Both the position numbers and the translations under genes were made by a program. A DNA stretch of 10,816 nucleotides from Solirubrobacterales bacterium (GTDB taxonomy: Bacteria; Actinomycetota; Thermoleophilia; Solirubrobacterales; 70-9): NCBI GenBank assembly GCA_030835185.1, contig JAUQWL010000017.1:1-10816 (forward strand). Direction: 5' to 3'. Of the stretch, positions 5,766-10,816 are shown one piece after another; position 1 is the stretch's first letter; every line of letters begins with the position of its first letter. Under the pieces are notes generated by a model. That model was given only the letters and a program-made list of their open reading frames with translations. It searched no databases and was not told the origin of the DNA.

Positions 5766-6941
5766 CTAGACTTCGACGAAAATGGCGTCGCCCTGGCCCC
5801 CGCCGGAGCAGATGGCGGCACAACCGAGGCCGCCGCCGCGGCGCTGGAGCTCCCGGACGAGGGCACCGATGATGCGGGCACCAGAGGCGCCGATCGGGTG
5901 CCCGAGGGCGATCGCACCGCCGTTGACGTTGACTTTGTCCTCGTCGATTCCGAGCATGTCGACCGTGTTCAGCGAGACCGAGGCGAAGGCTTCGTTGACC
6001 TCCCAGAGATCGACCTCGTCGGCGCTTCGTCCCATCTTCTCGAGTGCGGCCTTGGCGGCGAGAGCCGGAGTCCTGGCGAGACAGGCGTACTCGTCCCCGA
6101 TCTGCCCGTATCCGACGATCGTGCCCATTATCTCCTTGCCATTGGCCCTGGCCCAATCTTCGGAAGCCAGAACCAGCGCACCGGCTCCGTCGTTGACTCC
6201 GGGGGCGTTGCCGGCGGTGTGGGTGGCGTCGTCGCCACCGATCGCGCGCAGCTTGGCGAGGCTTTCCTTGGTCGCGTCAGGGCGAATCGCCTCGTCCGTA
6301 TCGACGATCGTCTCGCCCTTTCGCCCCTTGACCGTGACGGGCACGATCTCCTCGGCGAGGATGCCGTCGGCCTGTGCCCGAGCCGCGTATTCGTGGGAGC
6401 GGGCAGCGAAGCGGTCCATCTCGTCACGCTCGACGCCGAGGTGATTCGAGACCTCGCTGGCTTCATTGATCATCTGAAGGTGGGTGAACGGGTTCGTCAG
6501 ACCGTCGTGGGTCATCGCATCGACAGACTTGGCGTCGCCCATCCGGTAGCCGAAACGGGCTCCGGGGAGCAGGTACGGAGCATTGCTCATCGACTCCATT
6601 CCACCGCCGACACCGACCTCGATGTCACCGGCGCGGATCGCCAGGTCGACCAGAGCGACCGTCCTCATCCCCGAGGCGCAGACCTTGTTCACCGTCTCAG
6701 ACGGGATCTCCTTCGGAACGCCGCCTTTGATCTGGGCCTGGCGCGAAGGGATCTGACCCTGTCCGGCCTGGATCACCTGCCCGAAGCTCACCTGTTCAAC
6801 CTCTGACGGGCTGACCCCGGCGCGCTCGAGTGCACCGGCGATGGCAACTCCGCCGAGTTCGGTCGCATCGACGGGCGCGAGAGCTCCGCCCATCTTGCCG
6901 AAGGGCGTGCGTGCGGAGGAGAGGATCACTGTGCGGGGCAT
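5766..6941 (-). CDS. Acetyl-CoA acetyltransferase (thiolase)
   Basis: A thiolase that condenses two acetyl-CoA to acetoacetyl-CoA or cleaves 3-ketoacyl-CoA in the reverse direction. From the ATG at 6941 it is 391 residues, the standard length. The catalytic residues fall at the positions of the Zoogloea enzyme: acylated C88 in NKVCASGM, H348 in GGAIALGHPIGASG, and C378 in CSGGGQGD. The start is fixed by the family N-terminus PRTVILSSARTPFGK and by an AAAGG SD element about 8 nt upstream. An open frame extends a further 36 codons to 7049 but would run across the start of the divergent aminopeptidase. Acetoacetyl-CoA is a product of the lysine route represented by kdd and an entry to C4 acyl-CoA, which links it to the mutase further down. 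A biosynthetic (PhaA-like) versus degradative (AtoB-like) role cannot be decided here. Confidence 0.93.
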   Translation of the reverse strand: MPRTVILSSARTPFGKMGGALAPVDATELGGVAIAGALERAGVSPSEVEQVSFGQVIQAGQGQIPSRQAQIKGGVPKEIPSETVNKVCASGMRTVALVDLAIRAGDIEVGVGGGMESMSNAPYLLPGARFGYRMGDAKSVDAMTHDGLTNPFTHLQMINEASEVSNHLGVERDEMDRFAARSHEYAARAQADGILAEEIVPVTVKGRKGETIVDTDEAIRPDATKESLAKLRAIGGDDATHTAGNAPGVNDGAGALVLASEDWARANGKEIMGTIVGYGQIGDEYACLARTPALAAKAALEKMGRSADEVDLWEVNEAFASVSLNTVDMLGIDEDKVNVNGGAIALGHPIGASGARIIGALVRELQRRGGGLGCAAICSGGGQGDAIFVEV

Positions 6942-7047
6942 CTGCCGCCTTTCGTCAATTGAAGAAATCCGGAACATGCCCAAGATACCGACCGGGGGCT
7001 CCGGAGCAGCTACCGCGGGTGTCCTGGCGATATCTAGACTGGCGGCC
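6942..7047. promoter_or_regulatory. Divergent intergenic region between thiolase and aminopeptidase
   Basis: These 106 nt must hold both promoters. The thiolase side has an SD element (AAAGG, about 6950-6954 on minus) and a weak TATCTT box (6987-6982 on minus) without a matching -35. The aminopeptidase side has a TAGACT box at 7035-7040. Only the TAGACT box seems better than chance. Confidence 0.35.
7035..7040 (+). promoter_or_regulatory. Candidate leaderless -10 box for the aminopeptidase gene
   Basis: TAGACT is followed by seven bases (GGCGGCC) and the ATG at 7048. The upstream sequence has no properly spaced SD, and a transcript starting at the A of ATG would be leaderless. Confidence 0.45.
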
Positions 7048-8613
7048 ATGAAGGCCTACGCAAGCGATGTTGCCCTGTCCGAGCTCGACGCCGACCTGGT
7101 CGCGGTCGGGTTGTTCGAGGACGAATCGCTGCCCGAGCCGCTCGCCGGCACCCCCGGGGCGGTCGACGCATCGGCCGAGTTCAAGGCTTCGCTGACGGTT
7201 TTCCCCGGAAAGCCCGGGCGGGTGGCGATCATCGGCCTGGGAGCCAGAGGCGACTTCACACCGGAGCGGGCGCGCGTCGCAGGCGCCATCGCCCACTCGG
7301 CTCTGAAGGACGTCAAAGGCGAAGCGCTGGCCTGGATGCTGCCCGAGGCCGGCCCGGTCGACGGCAGTCGCGACGCTGCCGGCCCGGCGGCCGGCACCGC
7401 CGATGCTGCCGGCAGGACGGCCGACACGGCCGAAGTGGCCGGCCCGGCGGTGGGCACCGCCAAAGCGGCCGGCCCGGGCGCGATCGCTGCGGCCCTGGTC
7501 GAAGGGGCGACGTTCGCCTCTTTCGAGTTCGATCGGTTCAAGAGCGGCTCGGATGGCAAGGAAGCCGCCCCCGGGATGCGGGCGATCGAGATCTCTGCGG
7601 AGGCCGACGTCGCCGAGGCAGTCAGGATCGGTGAAGTGGTCGGCAATGCCGGCAACCGCGCCCGGTACCTGCAGAGCCTGCCGGCCAATGTCGCCACCCC
7701 CGAATTCCTGGCCGGCAGGGCGACGGAGATAGCCGATGCCTTCGACTCGGTGAAAATCGAGGTCCTCGACCGGGCCGGCATCATCGCCGCCGGAATGGGC
7801 GGGCTCGAAGCCGTCGCGAAGGGCGGAGAGGACGTTGAACCGCGGCTGATCACGCTCAGGTACGACGGTCGTGACGGCGGCGAGAAGCTGGGCCTGGTCG
7901 GCAAGTCGGTCACCTTCGACACCGGCGGCATCTCGATCAAACCTTCGGCAGGAATGCACGAGATGAAGATGGACATGTCCGGTGGCGCCGCCGTGCTCGA
8001 AGCGGTCGCCGCGGTCGCCGAACTGGAAGTTGCGATCGACTTGGTCGCCGTCCTGCCCGCCACCGAGAACGTGCCTTCCGGCACCGCCCTGAAACCGGGT
8101 GACATCATCACCCAGCTGAACGGGAAGACGGTCGAGGTCACCAATACCGATGCCGAGGGACGGCTGATCCTGGCTGACGCCCTCGTCCACTGTGCCCGCG
8201 AGGGCGCCGACCGCATGATTGACATCGCCACCCTGACCGGAGCCGTGGTGATCGGCCTCGGCTCGACCTACGCCGCTTTGCTCTCCAATGACGACGGCCT
8301 CGCCGCAGAGGTGGCAGCTGCGGGCGAAGCTTCCGGCGAACTGGTCTGGCGCCTGCCGCTCCACGATGAGTACAAGGAGTTGACCAAGGGGGAGATCACC
8401 GACCTGGTCAATGCCTCGGCCCAGCGCAAGGCCGGCACGATCTACGCCGCATCATTCCTCGAAGAGTTCACCGAAGGCAAGCCCTGGGCCCACCTCGACA
8501 TCGCCGGCACCGCCTGGGATACCGGCCGCGAGTACTGGGGAAAGGGCCCAACCGGCTTCGGCGTCCACCTGCTGGTCGCCCTCGCCCGCCGGATCGCTGC
8601 CGAACAGAGCTGA
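7048..8613 (+). CDS. pepA: Leucyl aminopeptidase, peptidase family M17
   Basis: A cytosolic two-metal aminopeptidase that removes N-terminal residues, favouring Leu-like ones, from peptides. The 521-residue protein has the N-terminal regulatory domain (about 1-145) and the C-terminal catalytic domain. Metal and catalytic residues are visible: K286 and D291 in VGKSVTFDTGG, the segment SIKPSAGMHEMKMDMSGG, and the family signature NTDAEGRL at 366-373 with D368, E370 and R372. The usual VGKG is VGKS here, a mild change. The start matches MKAYASDVALSELDADLVAVG. Between the domains sits an Ala/Gly/Thr-rich stretch (about residues 100-145) made of ten-residue repeats, which is unusual for M17. It is divergent from the thiolase gene and may feed amino acids into the catabolic steps encoded nearby. 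Confidence 0.95.
   Translation: MKAYASDVALSELDADLVAVGLFEDESLPEPLAGTPGAVDASAEFKASLTVFPGKPGRVAIIGLGARGDFTPERARVAGAIAHSALKDVKGEALAWMLPEAGPVDGSRDAAGPAAGTADAAGRTADTAEVAGPAVGTAKAAGPGAIAAALVEGATFASFEFDRFKSGSDGKEAAPGMRAIEISAEADVAEAVRIGEVVGNAGNRARYLQSLPANVATPEFLAGRATEIADAFDSVKIEVLDRAGIIAAGMGGLEAVAKGGEDVEPRLITLRYDGRDGGEKLGLVGKSVTFDTGGISIKPSAGMHEMKMDMSGGAAVLEAVAAVAELEVAIDLVAVLPATENVPSGTALKPGDIITQLNGKTVEVTNTDAEGRLILADALVHCAREGADRMIDIATLTGAVVIGLGSTYAALLSNDDGLAAEVAAAGEASGELVWRLPLHDEYKELTKGEITDLVNASAQRKAGTIYAASFLEEFTEGKPWAHLDIAGTAWDTGREYWGKGPTGFGVHLLVALARRIAAEQS
7345..7482 (+). repeat. 30-bp in-frame tandem repeat in the aminopeptidase linker
   Basis: Four consecutive 30-bp units (7345-7374, 7375-7404, 7405-7434, 7435-7464) and a partial fifth encode EAGPVDGSRD, AAGPAAGTAD, AAGRTADTAE, VAGPAVGTAK and AAGPGA. 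The DNA units share a GCCGGCCCGG-type core. The first unit overlaps family-like sequence and probably seeded the expansion. The frame is kept, so the result is a longer flexible linker, not a disruption. Confidence 0.8.
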
Positions 8614-8832
8614 ATCTCGCCACGAGCCCGCCACCCGTTGACCGGCGAGGATCGACGGCCCGTGCCGACGCGAGTCTCGGCCACCGTTGCCGTACCCGTT
8701 CCGCCGGCCTAGTGGCGCAGGTTCGCACGCATATTGCGGGCCAAAGCGCGCCACTTCGCCTGCCGGCGGACCATCGCGCAAGGCCTGACGGCGATGGCGC
8801 GCCCCCGGGCACGCATCCATAGGATCCGGCGC
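8614..8832. other. Intergenic region upstream of the acyl-CoA dehydrogenase
   Basis: This 219-nt gap holds the candidate -10 box of the next gene at its right end. On the minus strand there is a small Arg/Ala-rich open frame (8816-8709, 35 codons) that I do not call as a gene. I see no tRNA or clear terminator. Confidence 0.4.
8820..8825 (+). promoter_or_regulatory. Candidate leaderless -10 box for the acyl-CoA dehydrogenase gene
   Basis: TAGGAT is followed by seven bases (CCGGCGC) and the ATG at 8833. There is no SD in the preceding 20 bases. The geometry is identical to that found at 7035-7050 and at 5664-5649 (minus). Confidence 0.45.
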
Positions 8833-9978
8833 ATGAACTTCGACCTAAGCGATGAACAGCGCCTGCTCAGAGAGACCGTCCGGGACTTCGCCCGCAGCGA
8901 GGTTGCCCCGGTAGCCGAAGAGCTCGACCGGACCAAGGCCTTCCCCTACGAGATCGTCGCGAGGATGGCCGACCTCGGATTGATGAGCATCCCGTTCTCC
9001 GAGGAGTACGGAGGGGGAGGCGGCGACATCCTGTCCTACGCGCTGGCCGTCGAAGAACTGGCCCGGATCGACTCGTCCGTGGCGATCACCATGGCCGCCC
9101 ACACCTCGCTCGGCACCGCCCCTATCTACAACTGGGGCACCGAAGAACAGAAGCAGCAGTGGCTGCCCGACCTGTGTGCAGGCACGAAACTCGCCGCTTT
9201 CGGACTCACCGAGCCCGAAGCCGGCTCCGATGCGGGCAATACGAAGACGCGCGCCGTGCTTGACGAGGGCGAGTGGATCGTCAACGGCGCCAAGCAGTTC
9301 ATCACCAACGCCGGCACCGATATCTCCGCCTGCGTGACTATCACCGCAGTCACCGGCCAGGGCGAGCGCGGACCGGAAATCTCCAACATCATCGTGCCCA
9401 ACGGCACCGACGGCTACGTGATCGGTGAGCCCTACCGCAAGATGGGCTGGAACGCCTCCGATACGCGGCCGCTGACCTTCGAGGATGCGCGTGTACCCGA
9501 AAGCAACCTGCTCGGCCCGCGCGGCGAGGGTTTCAGGCAGTTCCTCCAGATTCTCGATGGCGGCCGGATCGGCGTCGCGGCAATGGCGGTCGGCGTCGCC
9601 CAGGGCGCCCTCGACGAGGCGATCAAGTACGCGAAAGAGCGGCAGGCTTTCGGCAAGCCGATCTCCAAGTTCCAGGCGATCCAGGCCAAGATCGCCGACA
9701 TCTCCTCACAGCTTGAAGCTGCCAGGCTGCTGACCTACAGGGCAGCGATCGAGAAGGATCGCGGACAGAACTTCACGCTGACCGCGGCCCAGGCCAAACT
9801 GATCACCGGCCGGCTGGCGGTGCGGGCGACCGAAGAAGCGGTTCAGATCCACGGCGGCTACGGATTCATCGAGGAGTACCCGGTCTGCCGCTTCTACCGG
9901 GACGCGAAGATCCTGACCATCGGCGAAGGCACCGACGAGGTCCAGCAGATGGTGATCGCCCGCGCCCTCGGCTGCTGA
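8833..9978 (+). CDS. Acyl-CoA dehydrogenase (short/branched-chain type)
   Basis: An FAD-dependent dehydrogenase that introduces the alpha-beta double bond into an acyl-CoA and passes electrons to electron-transfer flavoprotein. The 381-residue protein has the standard domain order: N-terminal helical domain from MNFDLSDEQRLLRETVRDFAR, the flavin-binding middle segment FGLTEPEAGSDAGNT and WIVNGAKQFITNAG, then the C-terminal helical domain with RQAFGKPISKFQAIQ and QIHGGYGFIEEYPVCRFYRDAKI. The catalytic base is probably E365 in GEGTDE, the position used by short-chain enzymes, unlike isovaleryl-CoA dehydrogenase. The ATG at 8833 gives the family N-terminus; a longer in-frame ATG at 8734 adds Arg-rich sequence foreign to the family. 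With an Icm-like mutase nearby, butyryl-CoA or isobutyryl-CoA are attractive substrates, but sequence alone does not decide. Confidence 0.92.
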   Translation: MNFDLSDEQRLLRETVRDFARSEVAPVAEELDRTKAFPYEIVARMADLGLMSIPFSEEYGGGGGDILSYALAVEELARIDSSVAITMAAHTSLGTAPIYNWGTEEQKQQWLPDLCAGTKLAAFGLTEPEAGSDAGNTKTRAVLDEGEWIVNGAKQFITNAGTDISACVTITAVTGQGERGPEISNIIVPNGTDGYVIGEPYRKMGWNASDTRPLTFEDARVPESNLLGPRGEGFRQFLQILDGGRIGVAAMAVGVAQGALDEAIKYAKERQAFGKPISKFQAIQAKIADISSQLEAARLLTYRAAIEKDRGQNFTLTAAQAKLITGRLAVRATEEAVQIHGGYGFIEEYPVCRFYRDAKILTIGEGTDEVQQMVIARALGC

Positions 9979-10163
9979 GACGCGGTTGACCTGCCCTGAG
10001 CTGCGGTTGACCTACGCTCAGACACGGTGACTCGCCCTGAGGCGCGGTCGACCTGCGCTGAGGCGCGGTTGATTCTCGCTGAGGCCCGGTTGGCTCACGC
10101 TGGGCGGCGGTTGACTCTCGCTTAGGCGCGGTTGGCTCTCGCTGGGCAGCCGCGGGAAACCGC
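9976..10163. repeat. 21-bp tandem repeat array between convergent genes
   Basis: Eight imperfect units follow one another from the stop codon of the acyl-CoA dehydrogenase: 9976-9996, 9997-10017, 10018-10037 (20 nt), 10038-10058, 10059-10079, 10080-10100, 10101-10121 and 10122-10142. A ninth, degraded unit spans 10143-10163. The conserved left part reads TGAGGCGCGGTTGAC, followed by a pyrimidine-rich CTCGC. The array nearly fills the 204-nt gap before the convergent PRC-barrel gene. The single-base deletion in unit three breaks any common reading frame, which argues against a coding role. Confidence 0.85.
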
Positions 10164-10182
10164 TTGCCGGCAGCCCGGAGCC

Positions 10183-10716
10183 TCAGGCAGGTGCTACCGC
10201 TGTAGTTGCGCCCTCTGGCCGTTCGGCGATCTCGGCGCCGCGCCCCACCGTCTCCGGGATGCCGTAGTACTCGAGGACCTGCATCTCCTGCTCACGGTTG
10301 AGCGGCATCGTCGGGTCGACCGCAGGCGCGTTGCGGATCACTTCACGCTCGTGCGGCACCCATACGCGTCCGGCTGCGGCCGCGCACTCGCGGACCGATA
10401 CAGGCACGATCTTGCCGAAGCGACCGAGCTTGGCCAGCACCCAGGCAGGTTCTCCGCTTTCCTTGTCGACGAACAGGCCTTCAACCTTGGCTACGCCCTG
10501 GCCCGAAATCTCGTCCAGCTGGTAGCCGGTCCAGGCTTTGACGTCTTCCAGACCGGGCTGCGCTGCGGGCGCAGCGGCCTTCGCGGAGCCCGCTGCGTCA
10601 GGCTTGGCCTCATCGGACCTGGCCTCATCGGACCTGGCCCCATCGGACCTGGCCTCATAGATCTTGGCCTCGACGGGCTCCCCCGCGGTTCCGCCTTCAG
10701 CTTCCTCTTCAGACAT
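10183..10716 (-). CDS. PRC-barrel domain protein
   Basis: A 177-residue protein with one PRC-barrel domain at about residues 60-130. Visible features are AWTGYQLDEISGQGVAKVEGLFVDKESGEPAW..., the strand pair WVLAKLGRFGKIVPV, and the exit VWVPHEREVIRNAP. A tail LNREQEMQVLEYYGIPE of a kind often seen after such domains follows. PRC-barrels are small beta-barrel modules found in photosynthetic reaction centre H subunits, RimM and many soluble actinobacterial proteins of unknown job; no enzymatic role can be assigned. The N-terminal 55 residues are low-complexity and contain a repeated A-R-S-D unit. The ATG at 10716 has a good SD (AAGGAG, 6 nt upstream) and overlaps the end of the upstream gene by 8 nt (ATGTCTGA), so the two are translationally coupled. 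No signal peptide or membrane helix is seen. Confidence 0.8.
   Translation of the reverse strand: MSEEEAEGGTAGEPVEAKIYEARSDGARSDEARSDEAKPDAAGSAKAAAPAAQPGLEDVKAWTGYQLDEISGQGVAKVEGLFVDKESGEPAWVLAKLGRFGKIVPVSVRECAAAAGRVWVPHEREVIRNAPAVDPTMPLNREQEMQVLEYYGIPETVGRGAEIAERPEGATTAVAPA
10606..10665 (-). repeat. 15-bp tandem repeat in the PRC-barrel gene
   Basis: Four adjacent 15-bp units lie at 10606-10620, 10621-10635, 10636-10650 and 10651-10665. On the plus strand the first two are identical (GGCCTCATCGGACCT), the third differs by one base and the fourth has diverged. On the coding strand they give repeats of E-A-R-S-D. The repeat keeps the frame and lengthens a charged, probably disordered N-terminal tail. 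Confidence 0.85.
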
Positions 10717-10816
10717 CCAGCTCTCCTTCCAGTAGTTCCGCCGCCGCCGAAGCGGGGTCCAGCTCGCGGCTCACTACCCGTTCGAGAAGTGCGGCCACTG
10801 TCGGATCATCGCCGAT
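10709..10816 (-). CDS. C-terminal end of an unidentified protein, possibly MeaB/ArgK-type GTPase
   Basis: The minus-strand frame is open from the right edge to a TGA at 10711-10709, giving the last 35 residues of a protein whose body lies outside the window. The end reads ...LLERVVSRELDPASAAAELLEGELDV. The pattern E-L-D-P-x-x-A-A-x-x-L-L is reminiscent of the C-terminal helices of MeaB/ArgK GTPases, which load and protect B12-dependent mutases. That would fit a chromosomal neighbourhood with an Icm-like mutase. The match is short and from memory, so identity is weak. That it is a real gene is better supported by the 8-nt overlap with the PRC-barrel start and by the high G/C in third positions. 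Confidence 0.45.
   Translation of the reverse strand: MGDDPTVAALLERVVSRELDPASAAAELLEGELDV

Noticed and set aside
6942..7049. Upstream extension of the thiolase by 36 residues
   Set aside because: Standard thiolase N-terminus and an SD mark the ATG at 6941. The extension would overlap the divergent aminopeptidase start and promoter.
6955..8364. 469-codon minus-strand open frame opposite the aminopeptidase
   Set aside because: It is the antisense of a well-conserved M17 gene and shows no motif of its own; long antisense frames are expected at this GC content.
8734..8832. N-terminal extension of the acyl-CoA dehydrogenase from ATG 8734
   Set aside because: The added Arg/Ala-rich residues do not belong to the family; MNFDLSDEQ at 8833 is the usual N-terminus.
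8614..8832. tRNA-like GGTTCGCAC motif near 8719
   Set aside because: No acceptor stem, anticodon arm or cloverleaf could be built around it.
9976..10163. CRISPR array
   Set aside because: The 21-bp units are directly adjacent without unique spacers, they vary in sequence, and no cas gene is present.

Overview
The window reads as chromosomal DNA from a high-GC actinobacterium. My best guess is the Thermoleophilia/Solirubrobacterales type, but that rests only on base composition, GTG/TTG starts, promoter style and the flavour of the proteins; no rRNA or tRNA is present to fix it. The content is catabolic: amino-acid, polyamine and short-chain acyl-CoA metabolism. There is no insertion sequence, phage gene, CRISPR array or RNA gene that I can support.

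Layout. (1) Positions 1-1305, minus strand: kdd (L-erythro-3,5-diaminohexanoate dehydrogenase of lysine fermentation), overlapping by 4 nt a hotdog-fold acyl-CoA thioesterase that runs off the left edge. (2) 1306-1426: divergent promoter region with a good sigma70-type promoter for kdd and a -10 element symmetric on both strands. (3) 1427-2488, plus strand: an acetylpolyamine amidohydrolase (histone-deacetylase superfamily). (4) 2650-7047, minus strand, read right to left: a thiolase, a strong hairpin, a SerB-like HAD phosphatase, then the large and small subunits of a B12-dependent acyl-CoA mutase. The active-site residues visible in the large subunit match isobutyryl-CoA mutase (Icm) rather than methylmalonyl-CoA mutase. 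(5) 7048-8613, plus: an M17 leucyl aminopeptidase with a 30-bp tandem repeat in its linker. (6) 8833-9978, plus: an acyl-CoA dehydrogenase. (7) 9976-10163: about eight copies of a 21-bp tandem repeat between convergent genes. (8) 10183-10816, minus: a PRC-barrel protein with an internal 15-bp repeat, overlapped by the 3' end of a gene whose tail vaguely resembles MeaB/ArgK GTPases.

How the parts could fit (inference). The aminopeptidase releases amino acids. Kdd belongs to the lysine route that yields acetoacetate and butyryl/crotonyl-CoA. The thiolase handles acetoacetyl-CoA. The Icm-like mutase would interconvert butyryl-CoA and isobutyryl-CoA, and the dehydrogenase can oxidise a short or branched acyl-CoA. 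Together this suggests a junction between straight-chain C4 and valine-type branched C4 metabolism.

The most unusual signals are the Icm fingerprint, a recurrent TAGNNT box 7 nt (once 9 nt) upstream of ATG codons that suggests leaderless mRNAs, and three independent short tandem-repeat expansions.
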